36,072 nucleotides of DNA, taken from an uncultured Alphaproteobacteria bacterium (GTDB lineage: Bacteria; Pseudomonadota; Alphaproteobacteria; Micavibrionales; Micavibrionaceae). The notes beneath the pieces were generated by a model. It was not told where the DNA came from. It saw only the letters and a program-made list of their open reading frames with translations, and searched no databases. Where the stretch lies: NCBI GenBank assembly GCA_946480475.1, contig CAMLJM010000025.1, forward strand, positions 1-36,072, in the 5' to 3' direction. Of this stretch, positions 18,079 to 27,188 are shown one piece after another (position 1 is the stretch's first letter; every line of letters begins with the position of its first letter). Position numbers and translations under genes: made by a program.

Positions 18079-18554
18079 ATACCTTAAGTGTAAGAAAACC
18101 TATTGATAAATACATACCCTGGATGGTTGTCTTATTCTTCTTAGCATTTATCGCAGTAGATGCGGTTATGGTTACGCTGGCTGTCCGTACCCAAACGGGC
18201 GTTGTAACGGAACAAGCTTATGAGAAAGGTTTGGCTTATAATAGGGCCTTAGAAGCTGCTGCCGAACAACGGAGCTGGGGCTGGTCGAGCGCCATAACGC
18301 TAAACGATTCGAATCTGTCTTTCGTGCTTAAAGATGAGCAAGGGCAGGTGATTGAGGGGGCAGAGGTTACGGCGACCCTGCGTCGCCCGGTTCAGGATGG
18401 TTATGATGCATCATATCGACTTTCTGAGGTGGAGGGGCAGGGCTACCAAACTTTGTTAAAATTTCCGTTGCCCGGTGAATGGGATATAAAAGTGAGCGCA
18501 AAATGGCAGAACAGGCATTATCAGGCACATCAGATATTTATTATTCGTCAGTAG
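18075..18554 (+). CDS. ccoH: cbb3 oxidase assembly protein CcoH/FixH
   Basis: 159 residues, one N-terminal membrane helix (about 14-36) and a periplasmic beta-rich domain ending in HYQAHQIFIIRQ. The pattern YEKGLAYNRALEAAAEQRSWGW after the helix is typical of FixH. It takes part in cbb3 assembly and copper delivery together with CcoI. It starts on the ccoG stop (ATGA) and its end overlaps ccoI by 52 bases. Confidence 0.9.
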   Translation: MNTLSVRKPIDKYIPWMVVLFFLAFIAVDAVMVTLAVRTQTGVVTEQAYEKGLAYNRALEAAAEQRSWGWSSAITLNDSNLSFVLKDEQGQVIEGAEVTATLRRPVQDGYDASYRLSEVEGQGYQTLLKFPLPGEWDIKVSAKWQNRHYQAHQIFIIRQ

Positions 18555-20740
18555 TAACGCCGCAAGTTACAACACGACTTTCCAGGGTCGTTCCGTATGT
18601 AAAAACGGAATCTTCCGGTGACCACCATTTATATTTCATGGTGGAAGGGGCACATTGTGCTGCGTGCATACAGACTATCGAGTCCGCGCTGCGTAAACTG
18701 CCGGGAGTTTCTTATGTACGTCTCAATTTCTCGACAAGGCGCCTTCATGTGATATGGCGTGGCGACCTGGGGCTTGCCGACAGGATGGCCGATACGCTCA
18801 CGGGACTTTCCTATAAAGTAACGCCTTTTGATTCTGATGCGCTGGCGCGCCAAAGTGGAAAAGAAAGTTCTTTTCTATTGCTTTGTTTGGGGGTCGCCGG
18901 ATTCGCAGCCGGTAATATCATGTTGTTGTCGTTCTCACTTTGGACGACAGATATTCAAACCATGGGCGTGGCTGTTCGTGACTTTCTGCATTGGGTATCA
19001 GCCTTAATTGCCATACCTGCGATTGCTTTTTCTGGAAGGCCCTTCTTTTTTTCTGCCTGGAGTGCTTTGAAAGCAGGGCGTACAAATATGGATGTGCCTA
19101 TTTCAGTGGGGCTGATCCTGACAACAGGAATGAGCCTGTTTGAGCTTATCAACCACGGTGAGCATGCGTACTTCGATTCAGCCGTCATGCTGATGTTTTT
19201 CCTGCTGATCGGGCGTTATCTTGATCACGTTGCCCGCAGCAAGGCCAGGCAGGCTGCAACTGACCTAATTGGCATGATGGCAGGTACAGCAATGGTGCTG
19301 GAGAAAGGGCAACCGCGTACTGTCCTTATCCGTGATATCAAGCCGGATATGGATATCCTTGTGGCGGCTGGCGAATTTATTCCTGTAGATGGTCAGGTTC
19401 TTGAGGGCTGCACCGACCTTGATACTAGTCTTGTTACAGGGGAAAGCTTACCTGTTTCTGTCACTGTGAGTGATGTGGTTATGTCTGGGACCATCAATTT
19501 GTCAGCGCCGGTTATTATTCGTACGTTACGCAATGCCGATGAATCGCAGGTCGGACATATGATTTCTCTTATGGAGAAGGCTGAGGATTCTCAGGCCCGG
19601 TATGTCAGGATTGCTGATCGTGTGGCGCGCTTATATACGCCGGTTGTGCATTTGTTGGCTCTCCTCTCTTTCCTGGGGTGGGTCTTGGGAGGGCATCTGC
19701 CATGGCAGGATGCATTGTTAATTGCTGCTACGGTACTGATCATCACATGCCCTTGCGCTTTGGCGCTGGCTGTCCCGATTGTGCAGGTTTTGGCTGTTGG
19801 TCGCCTGATGAAGCAGGGTATTATGGTGCAATCAGGTGACGTACTGGAGAAAGTATCTACGGTCGATACAATCATTTTTGATAAGACCGGCACGCTTACA
19901 TGTGGCAGGCCTATGCTCATAAATGCTTCTGGCATCGATCCTCAGGATTTACAACTGGCTGCTTCTATGGCTCGATATAGTCGTCACCCTCTTTCGCAGG
20001 CGTTGGCCGCTCTGTGTGCTGCAAACACATCATCACTTACGGTGGAAGAGATTCCAGGATCAGGCTTGAGGACTGTGATTGATGGTCGGGAGATTCGTCT
20101 CGGTCGTCGTTTGTGGGCGACGTCCGCTGTGCTTCCGAACGATGTGCCACAGGCCCTGGAAATCATTCTTTCCGTAGAAGGTAAGCAACCTGTCCGATTC
20201 TTGTTCCGTGATGAATTACGCCCCGAGACGCGTCAGATTATATATCAGCTTAAGTCACGCGGACTGAACATCCATCTTCTGTCCGGAGATCGTGAAGATA
20301 TTGTTCAGGATATGGGCAGAATGTTGAAACTTGAAAGTGTTCATGGCCAAATGTCACCCGAAGATAAATTCCGTTTCATGGAGGATTTGCGCGTACGTGG
20401 GCATAAAATTATGATGGTCGGTGATGGCATTAATGATGCGCCTGTTTTAGCCGGTGCTGATGTATCTGTAGTACCGGCAAGCGGTATTGATATGGCGCGA
20501 CGCACGGCGCAGATCGTTTTTTCCGGCGAGACATTGAGGCCAATTTTGACTATCCTGGATATGGGTAAGCTTTCTCAGAAGCGTATTCGGGAAAATTTTA
20601 TAATGACAGTTTTATATAATGCCTGTGCTATTCCTCTTGCCATTGCTGGTTATGTCACTCCCCTGATAGCCGCGTTGGCCATGTCCTTATCATCGTTAGC
20701 TGTAATTCTGAATGCTTTCCGCTTACGGAGGTCGGCATGA
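18503..20740 (+). CDS. ccoI: Copper-exporting P1B-type ATPase for cbb3 oxidase (CcoI/FixI, CopA2-type)
   Basis: About 745 residues. An N-terminal metal-binding domain has HCAAC (C52, C55); the membrane metal site is C416-P-C418. The P-type motifs are TGES, D460-KTGT (phosphorylated Asp), HPLSQAL and GDGINDAPVLAGADV. Enzymes of this subgroup export Cu(I) slowly to the periplasm to metallate the oxidase. The ATG at 18503 is preferred; an upstream in-frame ATG at 18479 lies deeper in ccoH. The stop overlaps ccoS by 4 bases. Confidence 0.95.
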   Translation: MAEQALSGTSDIYYSSVVTPQVTTRLSRVVPYVKTESSGDHHLYFMVEGAHCAACIQTIESALRKLPGVSYVRLNFSTRRLHVIWRGDLGLADRMADTLTGLSYKVTPFDSDALARQSGKESSFLLLCLGVAGFAAGNIMLLSFSLWTTDIQTMGVAVRDFLHWVSALIAIPAIAFSGRPFFFSAWSALKAGRTNMDVPISVGLILTTGMSLFELINHGEHAYFDSAVMLMFFLLIGRYLDHVARSKARQAATDLIGMMAGTAMVLEKGQPRTVLIRDIKPDMDILVAAGEFIPVDGQVLEGCTDLDTSLVTGESLPVSVTVSDVVMSGTINLSAPVIIRTLRNADESQVGHMISLMEKAEDSQARYVRIADRVARLYTPVVHLLALLSFLGWVLGGHLPWQDALLIAATVLIITCPCALALAVPIVQVLAVGRLMKQGIMVQSGDVLEKVSTVDTIIFDKTGTLTCGRPMLINASGIDPQDLQLAASMARYSRHPLSQALAALCAANTSSLTVEEIPGSGLRTVIDGREIRLGRRLWATSAVLPNDVPQALEIILSVEGKQPVRFLFRDELRPETRQIIYQLKSRGLNIHLLSGDREDIVQDMGRMLKLESVHGQMSPEDKFRFMEDLRVRGHKIMMVGDGINDAPVLAGADVSVVPASGIDMARRTAQIVFSGETLRPILTILDMGKLSQKRIRENFIMTVLYNACAIPLAIAGYVTPLIAALAMSLSSLAVILNAFRLRRSA

Positions 20741-20895
20741 GTATTCTTCTTTATATGATTCCTTTAGCCCTTGTTCTGGGAATGATTGGTCTGATAGCCT
20801 TTGTCTGGAGTCTGAAAGCGGGGCAGTATGATGATCTGGATGGGGCTGCCTACCGCATACTTATGGATGATGAGGATGAGAAAACATCAGCTTGA
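20737..20895 (+). CDS. ccoS: cbb3 oxidase maturation protein CcoS
   Basis: 52 residues read directly from the sequence: MSILLYMIPLALVLGMIG, then a helix end FVWSLKAGQYDDLDG and an acidic tail. One membrane helix followed by SLKxGQYDDLxG is the CcoS signature. The protein is needed for haem b/b3 insertion into cbb3 oxidase. It overlaps the ccoI stop (ATGA) and its own stop codon lies inside the ompW FNR box. Confidence 0.93.
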   Translation: MSILLYMIPLALVLGMIGLIAFVWSLKAGQYDDLDGAAYRILMDDEDEKTSA

Positions 20896-20905
20896 TTAAT
20901 GTCAA
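20892..20905 (+). promoter_or_regulatory. FNR box upstream of ompW
   Basis: TTGATTAATGTCAA matches TTGAT-N4-ATCAA with one change. A -10-like CATAGT lies at 20928-20933. A start near 20940 puts the box centre exactly at -41.5, the class II FNR activation position. Confidence 0.72.
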
Positions 20906-20971
20906 GTACTTCTGTCTAAGCGGTAGGCATAGTCTGTGTGGTAATTAACTTGATCGTATGTGAGGATAACA

Positions 20972-21607
20972 ATGAAAGTATTTTGTAAAACAATTCTGGC
21001 ATGCACGGCCTTAAGCTTAGCTGTCATGGCTCAGCCAGCTTCAGCGCAAGACCAGGGAGATATCTGGGCAAAGGACAATTGGCAAGTACGTGTGCGCGCT
21101 ATAGGCGTTGTTCCCGATGAAGATTCTTCCGTAAACATTGGCGGCAAAGTTGATGTTGGCGATTCTTTGGTGCCTGAATTGGATATTTCGTACTTCTTTA
21201 CGGATAATATATCGACAGAATTGATTCTGGCGACCGCACAGCATCAGCTGGATTATACGGGCGGAGTCAATCTGGGAGATACGATGATCCTTCCTCCGAC
21301 ACTGACGTTGCAATACCACTTCATGCCGGATAAATCGTTCAGCCCTTACGTAGGGGCTGGCGTGAATTATTCCCTGTTCTACGGCGAGGATTCTGGTACT
21401 GGTTTTACAGATCTGGATGTTGAAGGTGGATTTGGCTGGGCCCTGCAGGCTGGCTTTGATTACTGGGTAGATGACCATTGGGGTTTTAATGCTGACGTAA
21501 AGAAAATATTCCTCAATGTTGATGCTTCATTGAACAATGGCGCTGTGCGGGCTGATGTCGATCTGGACCCGTGGGTTATTGGCACAGGTGTATCATATCG
21601 CTTCTGA
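20972..21607 (+). CDS. ompW: Outer-membrane beta-barrel protein, OmpW family
   Basis: 211 residues. A signal peptide with cleavage near ASA-QD is followed by an eight-stranded barrel with OmpW signatures: WQVRVRAIGVVPDEDSS, PTLTLQYHFMPD, SPYVGAGVNYSLFY and a terminal Tyr-Arg-Phe for barrel insertion. OmpW proteins form narrow hydrophobic channels and are often induced by low oxygen. The ATG at 20972 has TGAGGA at good spacing and begins the signal peptide, so the in-frame GTG at 20960 is rejected. The FNR box upstream ties it to the oxidase cluster. Confidence 0.92.
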   Translation: MKVFCKTILACTALSLAVMAQPASAQDQGDIWAKDNWQVRVRAIGVVPDEDSSVNIGGKVDVGDSLVPELDISYFFTDNISTELILATAQHQLDYTGGVNLGDTMILPPTLTLQYHFMPDKSFSPYVGAGVNYSLFYGEDSGTGFTDLDVEGGFGWALQAGFDYWVDDHWGFNADVKKIFLNVDASLNNGAVRADVDLDPWVIGTGVSYRF

Positions 21608-21609
21608 TA

Positions 21610-21670
21610 TTGCTCGGCTGGCTGAGCAACAAGGAAGGTCTCCTCTGGCTCCGGGGGAGGCCTTCTTTCT
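21610..21670. terminator. Double hairpin terminator between ompW and hemN
   Basis: The first hairpin has arms TTGCTC (21610-21615) and GAGCAA (21624-21629). The second is a 10-bp stem, GAAGGTCTCC (21634-21643) with GGAGGCCTTC (21656-21665), one G-U pair, followed by TTTCT. It lies between convergent genes and may serve both; the T-run favours ompW. Confidence 0.7.
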
Positions 21671-21671
21671 A

Positions 21672-23030
21672 TTATGTTGATGAGGCGTGTTTGACTGTAC
21701 TGGGTTCGAGTTTTTGATCAAAACAGGCGGCTGCCAAGCGGGCAGCTTGGCGCATCAATACATGAACTGTACCATCGCCTGTAACCTTAATAAGGCCATC
21801 ATGTGCCAACGTATGCAGGTTTTCATAGCAGCCATCAAAATCGTGGTGGTCCATTTCAAGTCGCTGTGCTTCTGTAATGGGATTAACGCTCAGGCTGCAC
21901 ATCAGACCTTTTATAATTGTTCCGCGCAATTTATCTTCAGGCGTTGATTGATAATATTTTGATACAGGGAGACTATCTTTCCTTACTTTTTCCCGATACT
22001 GAGGTATATAAATTTCATTCTGAATGTAAGTGCTATCTAACCTGCTAATCGCGCTGGCGCCTAAAGCGAGCAAATAGGGAGCATTATCGTCTGTATAACC
22101 CTGGAAATTGCGGTTCAACTGGTTCTGACGCAAGGCTGTTGTCAGGCTATCGTCTTCCTTGGCAAAGTGGTCGATGCCAATCGGGATATATCCGGCATCC
22201 TCAAATATGGCGGCAGCTTCTTCAAACATATCAATTCGTTCTTCTGCGGAGGGCAGTTTTTCCTCCGGTAGCAAACGCATATGCTTTTTTAGCCAAGGCA
22301 CATGAGCATAACCAAACAAGGCTATCCTGTCTGGCTCAAGGCTAAGCGCCTTTTCGGCACCATTTCGCATCGTTTCTACGGTCTGAAATGGCAAACCATA
22401 CATCATATCGATATTAATATGATCGATGCCCTGATCACGGCACATGGATATAACTTTCTTATCCAGTTCGTATGTCTGCGGTCTGTTAACTGCCTCCATA
22501 ACCTTCTGGTCAAAATCCTGTATGCCAAAGCTCAGGCGGTTAACGTGATTGTTGCCATATGCTTTGATTTTGTCTTTATTTACATTGCGAGGGTCGATTT
22601 CAATGGCAATTTCCGCAGCAGGTTCAAAATCAAAATGCTCTTTTAGCATTCTGATAAAAGCCGTGAAATCTGCGCTTTTAAGCATAGTAGGCGAGCCGCC
22701 CCCAAAATGAAGGTGAGATACTTTTAAGTTTTTTTCCCGTATATGGGGCCATATTATGCTGAATTCATGTTCCAGCAATGCAAGATAGTCCTCAACAGGG
22801 CCATAGCGGTTGACGATACGGGTATTGCAGCCGCAGAACCAGCATAGCTTGGGGCAAAAAGGAATATGCACATATAGGGATAATTCTGAGCCAGCAGGGA
22901 TTGCGGCTAATTGGGCTTCGTACCAATTATAAGGAACGGAAGCATAGAAGTGCGGCGCGGTTGGGTAACTCGTGTAACGCGGTACCAATCGTTCGTGCTT
23001 AAGTAGTGCCTGTTTTAGATCTGGCCTCAT
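21672..23030 (-). CDS. hemN: Oxygen-independent coproporphyrinogen III dehydrogenase
   Basis: 452 residues, a radical-SAM enzyme that converts coproporphyrinogen III to protoporphyrinogen IX without oxygen. The cluster motif is C59-x3-C63-x2-C66-x-C68 (FCPKLCWFCGCN), followed by HFGGGSPT for SAM binding. PRYTSYPTAPHF near the start and MYGLPFQT are further HemN family marks. It supplies haem under low oxygen, which suits the neighbouring cbb3 genes. An FNR box lies about 40 bases before the start. It lies downstream of mntR on the same strand with a 54-base gap and no visible terminator. Confidence 0.95.
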   Translation of the reverse strand: MRPDLKQALLKHERLVPRYTSYPTAPHFYASVPYNWYEAQLAAIPAGSELSLYVHIPFCPKLCWFCGCNTRIVNRYGPVEDYLALLEHEFSIIWPHIREKNLKVSHLHFGGGSPTMLKSADFTAFIRMLKEHFDFEPAAEIAIEIDPRNVNKDKIKAYGNNHVNRLSFGIQDFDQKVMEAVNRPQTYELDKKVISMCRDQGIDHINIDMMYGLPFQTVETMRNGAEKALSLEPDRIALFGYAHVPWLKKHMRLLPEEKLPSAEERIDMFEEAAAIFEDAGYIPIGIDHFAKEDDSLTTALRQNQLNRNFQGYTDDNAPYLLALGASAISRLDSTYIQNEIYIPQYREKVRKDSLPVSKYYQSTPEDKLRGTIIKGLMCSLSVNPITEAQRLEMDHHDFDGCYENLHTLAHDGLIKVTGDGTVHVLMRQAARLAAACFDQKLEPSTVKHASST

Positions 23031-23063
23031 AAATCATTTTCACCAGCCTGAACAATTTCTACA

Positions 23064-23077
23064 TTGATATTGGTCAA
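23064..23077 (-). promoter_or_regulatory. FNR box upstream of hemN
   Basis: TTGATATTGGTCAA, an FNR-type 5-4-5 inverted repeat. Its centre is 40.5 bases before the A of the hemN ATG. On the minus strand GAAAAT (23041-23036) could serve as -10, which would place the start site at or within one base of the ATG. Confidence 0.68.
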
Positions 23078-23084
23078 TAATTCT

Positions 23085-23528
23085 TTACTTTTTAAATTTT
23101 TTCATAATTATAAGCGTTTTCTCGCTGATGTGATGTTCGATACCTTCCGCATCGAATTCGGCAGTTCGAGAATCAACGCCAAGCCGGATAAGAAATTCCA
23201 GAATAATCTGATGCCGTTCCTTACATTTTTTGGCCAGTTTTTTCCCTTTATTTGTTAAGAAAATCGAGCGATAGGGCAGGCTGTCGATATAACCCTCCTC
23301 TTTGAGGCGCGCCACAACCTTATTCGCTGTGGCATGCGCAACGCCTAAACGTGCAGCTAGGTCGCTTAAACGGGCTTCTTGTTGGGCTTCTATCAGATCG
23401 GCGATCAGTTCAACGTAATCTTCGGTTGTTTCTGTTTGATGCGCCTCTCGCACGCGTGCAAACCAACTGGCCTGTACTTTAGGGTCGGCAAGTCTTGCAT
23501 CAAGCTTCTTTGAGAGAGGTCTTACCAT
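23085..23528 (-). CDS. mntR: Manganese-responsive regulator MntR (DtxR family)
   Basis: 147 residues from the ATG at 23528, which has GGAG six bases upstream; an in-frame ATG at 23546 would place that GGAG inside the gene. The sequence closely follows E. coli-type MntR: VREAHQTETTEDYVELIADLI, then a winged helix (ARLSDLAARLGVAHATANKVVARL) and ERHQIILEFLIRLGV with DAEGIEHHISE at the metal-binding and dimer region. With Mn(II) bound it should repress uptake genes. It is the last gene of the transporter operon and overlaps the preceding permease gene by 29 bases. A matching operator palindrome precedes the operon. Confidence 0.92.
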   Translation of the reverse strand: MVRPLSKKLDARLADPKVQASWFARVREAHQTETTEDYVELIADLIEAQQEARLSDLAARLGVAHATANKVVARLKEEGYIDSLPYRSIFLTNKGKKLAKKCKERHQIILEFLIRLGVDSRTAEFDAEGIEHHISEKTLIIMKKFKK

Positions 23529-24366
23529 TGATGTCTCCTTTTTCAAGCGGTCGGTCTTTTCCTATTGCAAGCGCCAGTATAAATAGCCCGGCTTGAATAA
23601 CAACGATCAACGGCGCTGTTGCCGCATCAATGTGGAAGCTCAAGATTGTTCCCGTAATGCATGAGAAAACAGAGGCTCCGAGCGCTATCAGCAACATATG
23701 GTCAAAAGACTTGCTAAGAAGGAAACCGATAGCGCCTGGTGCAATTAACATGGCTATAACCAAAATAATTCCAGCAGCCTTGAGAGATGACACAATTGTT
23801 AGTGCCAGTAGGGCCAAAAGGCCGAAATGCAGCATCCTGACAGGCAATCCGATTACGCTGGCATAGGCGGGGTCAAAGCAATACAGCATCAAATCTCTGC
23901 GTTTGACCAGCATGATCAGTGAGCACAGCGCTGCAATGCTTCCGGCGCTTACAAGGTCACTTCTTGAAATGCCAAGCACATTGCCAAAAAGCACATGTAG
24001 TAAATGCACGTCAGTTTCAATTCTGGTGATAAGAACAAGACCAAATGCAAACATACCAGAAAAAACAATCCCCATGACGGCATCTTCCTTAATCCGGCTG
24101 TGTTCTTTCAGATAACCTGTGGCCAAGGCACAGAAAAAACCTGCGATAAAGGCACCCATGCTTAGCGGGATACCTGCAACAAAAGCTAATGCCAGTCCGG
24201 GCAGGACAGCATGAGATACGGCATCGCCCATCAAAGACCAACCCTTTAAGACCAGGAAACAGGAAAAAATTGAGCATACGATCGCGATCAGAAGCGACAT
24301 AAGCAACGCGCGCTGCATGAATTCATGCGCCAGGGGTTCGGTGAGGAACGTGATCATGCTATCCAT
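23500..24366 (-). CDS. Manganese/iron ABC transporter permease (SitD-like)
   Basis: 288 residues with about eight membrane helices of the ABC-3 (ZnuB/MntB/SitC-D) family. Family marks are [36 protein letters not shown] and the ATPase-contact stretch GLPVRMLHFGLLALLALTIV. It is paired with a second, different permease just upstream, as in sitABCD, so the two probably form a heterodimeric channel. Its start overlaps the upstream permease by 8 bases. Mn rather than Zn is inferred from mntR in the operon. Confidence 0.9.
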   Translation of the reverse strand: MDSMITFLTEPLAHEFMQRALLMSLLIAIVCSIFSCFLVLKGWSLMGDAVSHAVLPGLALAFVAGIPLSMGAFIAGFFCALATGYLKEHSRIKEDAVMGIVFSGMFAFGLVLITRIETDVHLLHVLFGNVLGISRSDLVSAGSIAALCSLIMLVKRRDLMLYCFDPAYASVIGLPVRMLHFGLLALLALTIVSSLKAAGIILVIAMLIAPGAIGFLLSKSFDHMLLIALGASVFSCITGTILSFHIDAATAPLIVVIQAGLFILALAIGKDRPLEKGDINGKTSLKEA

Positions 24367-25225
24367 GCCCGGCTTCCTTCTTCATACGCCGGATGGTGCG
24401 GCGTGCATAAAGTAACCCATGCTTGGGTGCAAACAGGAAAGTCATCAGAAAAATCAGCGCTTGCATCGTTACAATCAACCCGCCCGGATTGGCATTGAGG
24501 AAATAGCTTAAGTAAACTCCAAGGGCGCTTGTGATGCCGCCGAACGCCATGGCCATGATGATGAGTTTGCCGAACCGGTCGGTCAATAAATAGGCGGTGG
24601 CCCCCGGCGTGACCACCATGGCGATGACAAGGCATGCCCCCACGGTTTGCAGAGCCGCGACCGTAGCGGCGCTCAAGAGGGTAAAGAAAACGGCTTGCAA
24701 CACCCGTACGGGCAAACCGATAGAGCGTGCATGACCCTCATCAAAGAATACGGCCAGGAAATCCTTCCATTTGAAGGTTAGAACAAATAGGCAAATCAGG
24801 GAGATTATTACGACTTGTGTTAAATCGTAGTCTGAGATGGCGAGAATATTGCCCAGAATAATGCCTTGAATATTCACAGAAGTAGGATTTATTGAAACCA
24901 GAAGCAAGCCGATTGCAAAGAACGTTGTAAATACCAGCCCTATAATCGTATCTTCCCTCAGTTTTGTTTTTTGCTTCACCACCGCCATGCTGAATGCCGC
25001 CAGTAATCCTGCAAAAAAAGCGCCGATGGCGTATGGCAAGCCTAATAAATAGGCCAGAGCCACGCCCGGCACGATGGAGTGAGCCAAAGCATCGCCCATC
25101 AGCGACCAACCTTTGAGCATGAGATAGGAGGACAGGAAGGCGCACGTCATTCCAACCAGAGCGCAAATCCATATGGCTTTGACCATGTAATGATAGGAAA
25201 ACGGTTCAAGCAGAACGTCAATCAT
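24359..25225 (-). CDS. Manganese/iron ABC transporter permease (SitC-like)
   Basis: 288 residues, ABC-3 family inner-membrane permease. Marks are [58 protein letters not shown] and [15 protein letters not shown]. It ends in a basic tail ([15 protein letters not shown]). The start overlaps the ATPase stop by 4 bases (ATGA) and the end overlaps the second permease by 8 bases. Confidence 0.9.
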   Translation of the reverse strand: MIDVLLEPFSYHYMVKAIWICALVGMTCAFLSSYLMLKGWSLMGDALAHSIVPGVALAYLLGLPYAIGAFFAGLLAAFSMAVVKQKTKLREDTIIGLVFTTFFAIGLLLVSINPTSVNIQGIILGNILAISDYDLTQVVIISLICLFVLTFKWKDFLAVFFDEGHARSIGLPVRVLQAVFFTLLSAATVAALQTVGACLVIAMVVTPGATAYLLTDRFGKLIIMAMAFGGITSALGVYLSYFLNANPGGLIVTMQALIFLMTFLFAPKHGLLYARRTIRRMKKEAGHG

Positions 25226-26085
25226 TCCTTGCTGCCATGTTTAGTAATTTTTTGTCCATCGCGTTCTCCGTAAAAAACAAGCGGACGTTCATCATCTGTA
25301 AGAACGGTTACGCTGCGGTCGTCTTCATCATCATGCAGTTCGGTACCGACAAGTCGATGATGACGAAGCATGCCTCCAAAAGCTTTGGCAAGATTTTCCT
25401 GTGTGAATGTTGTTTCAACCGGTCCGTACGCCAGCAGGGTTCTATTGATCAGCATTACATCGTCGCAAAAGCTGGGAACACTGCCCAGATTATGCGTCGA
25501 AACCAAGATGAGGCATCCATCCGCTGCCAGTGAGCGGAACAGCGCAATAAGAGACTCCTCTGTTTTAATGTCGACACCTGTGAATGGTTCATCGAGCAGA
25601 ATGATCTTGCCGCCTTGCGCCAAAGCACGGGCAACGAAAACTCTTTTCTTCTGACCGCCACTAAGTTCTCCGATCTGGCGCCTTTTATAAGCACCCATAC
25701 CGACGCGCTCCAGAGCATCGTCCACGGCTTTCCTGTCGATTTTGGATGGATGGCGCAAAAAGCCCATATGGCCATAACGCCCCATCATCACCACATCTTC
25801 AACCAGAACCGGAAAATTCCAGTCTACTTCCTCGGTTTGTGGTACGTAGGATACCAGATTGTTTTTCAGGGCACGGCGAACTGCTTGTCCTGCAATTGTC
25901 ACATTTCCGGTTGTCGGTGTCACAAATCCCATAATGGCCTTGAACAGGGTGGATTTACCAGCCCCATTTACCCCTACAAGTCCACAGATTTTTTTGCCAT
26001 GGAGTTTTCCGCTAACCCCTTCCAAGGCGGTATGCCCATTGGGGTAGGTTACGCCGACATTGTTAAGCTCGATAAATCCATTCAC
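25222..26085 (-). CDS. Manganese/iron ABC transporter ATP-binding protein (SitB-like)
   Basis: 287 residues. Walker A is GVNGAGKST (38-46), Q-loop Q83, ABC signature LSGGQ (141-145), Walker B ILLDEP (D165, E166) and H-loop H198. It energises metal uptake through the two permeases. The C-terminal ~40 residues are acidic and polar ([17 protein letters not shown]) and go beyond the usual ATPase core. The gene starts 2 bases after the binding-protein stop. Confidence 0.93.
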   Translation of the reverse strand: MNGFIELNNVGVTYPNGHTALEGVSGKLHGKKICGLVGVNGAGKSTLFKAIMGFVTPTTGNVTIAGQAVRRALKNNLVSYVPQTEEVDWNFPVLVEDVVMMGRYGHMGFLRHPSKIDRKAVDDALERVGMGAYKRRQIGELSGGQKKRVFVARALAQGGKIILLDEPFTGVDIKTEESLIALFRSLAADGCLILVSTHNLGSVPSFCDDVMLINRTLLAYGPVETTFTQENLAKAFGGMLRHHRLVGTELHDDEDDRSVTVLTDDERPLVFYGERDGQKITKHGSKE

Positions 26086-26087
26086 AG

Positions 26088-27008
26088 TTATTGTTTCTCC
26101 AATGCCTGCTTGAATCCGCTTGCAATCGTTCCTGTCGTTACCTGCAGTAAGTCAAGGTAGGTAGGGACCTTGCCGCCCGGTTCGCTCAGGGAATCGACAT
26201 ACAGAACGCCCCCATAAAGCGCGCCTGTTTCCGTTGCGACTTGCCTTGCGGGTTTGTCCGAGATTGTGCTTTCGCTGAATACGACCGGGATATGATGCTC
26301 TCGAACCAGGTCAATGACCTTTCTGACTTGTTGTGGCGTTCCTTGCTGGTCGGCATTGATCGGCCAGAGATAAACCTCTTTCATTCCCATGTCCTTGGCC
26401 AGATAGCTAAATGCACCTTCGCTGCTGACAAGGTAGCGTTTTTCTTCTGGTATATTTTCTAGGGAATTGGCAAGATTCTCCTGCAGATCCTGAATTTTTT
26501 GACTGTACGATTGGGCATTGGCGTTGTAGATGTCCGCATTTTCCGGGTCCATCTTCACAAAAGCCTTACGGATGTTCTCAACATAGATCAGGGCATTTTC
26601 CGTTGACATCCACGCATGCGGGTTGGGTTTTCCTGAATAGGGCCCCTCATAAATGGAAAGCGGTTCCACACCTTCGGATACAACAACATTAGGCACATCT
26701 TTAATATCCTGTAAAAAACGCTCGAACCAGCGTTCCAGGTTAAGTCCGTTCCAGAAAATGACATCCGCGTCTTGTGCCCGGATAATATCCCGCGGTGTAG
26801 GTTGATAATCATGGATCTCTGCACCGGGCTTGGTGATGGACTCGACAATCGCTGCGTCTCCCGCAACATTGCGGGCAATATCGGCAATGACGGTGAATGT
26901 GGTGACAGCCTTGAGTTTATCTTCTGCGAAGGCCTGTCCATTAGAAAAAACAAGTGTCATAAAAACAGCGATGGCTATAAGCCTTGTTCTGACAGGCGAC
27001 TTTCTCAT
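26088..27008 (-). CDS. Manganese/iron ABC transporter substrate-binding protein (SitA-like)
   Basis: 306 residues with a signal peptide cleaved near AFA-ED (residue 28), so periplasmic. It belongs to the cluster 9 (ZnuA/MntC/SitA) family. Likely metal ligands are H66 ([10 protein letters not shown]), H131 (NPHAWMS), E197 ([11 protein letters not shown]) and D272 ([10 protein letters not shown]). This His-His-Glu-Asp set, and the lack of a His-rich loop, favour Mn/Fe over Zn. It is the first gene of a five-gene operon ending in mntR. Confidence 0.92.
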   Translation of the reverse strand: MRKSPVRTRLIAIAVFMTLVFSNGQAFAEDKLKAVTTFTVIADIARNVAGDAAIVESITKPGAEIHDYQPTPRDIIRAQDADVIFWNGLNLERWFERFLQDIKDVPNVVVSEGVEPLSIYEGPYSGKPNPHAWMSTENALIYVENIRKAFVKMDPENADIYNANAQSYSQKIQDLQENLANSLENIPEEKRYLVSSEGAFSYLAKDMGMKEVYLWPINADQQGTPQQVRKVIDLVREHHIPVVFSESTISDKPARQVATETGALYGGVLYVDSLSEPGGKVPTYLDLLQVTTGTIASGFKQALEKQ

Positions 27009-27047
27009 GTCTGGACTATGCTCCTTATTATTTGCAATACAAACATA

Positions 27048-27076
27048 TATTTAGTTTAATGGTTAATGTTTAGCAA
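27048..27076 (-). promoter_or_regulatory. Promoter of the sitABCD-mntR operon
   Basis: On the minus strand TTGCTA (-35, 27076-27071), a 17-base spacer and TAAATA (-10, 27053-27048) form a good sigma-70 promoter about 40 bases before the first gene. The -35 lies inside the MntR-like palindrome. Confidence 0.6.
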
Positions 27077-27084
27077 TAGCTAAA
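27069..27084. promoter_or_regulatory. MntR-type operator
   Basis: TTTAGCAATAGCTAAA is a perfect 6-4-6 palindrome. Its core TAGC-N4-GCTA has the same layout as the E. coli MntR box. It covers the -35 of the transporter promoter, so MntR binding would block transcription. Confidence 0.65.
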
Positions 27085-27188
27085 AATATAGTCTTTTACT
27101 AAATTCTGCGGGGAAAAAGTATGTTTTCATTATTTAGGCAATTCTCCGGTTTATTTACTGCGCCAATACAACACGATAGAAAGCAGGA

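Noticed and set aside
22933..22937. Additional GGAAC motifs (also 12350 and 27588) as EcfG promoters
   Set aside because: They lie inside genes or lack a correctly spaced CGTT.
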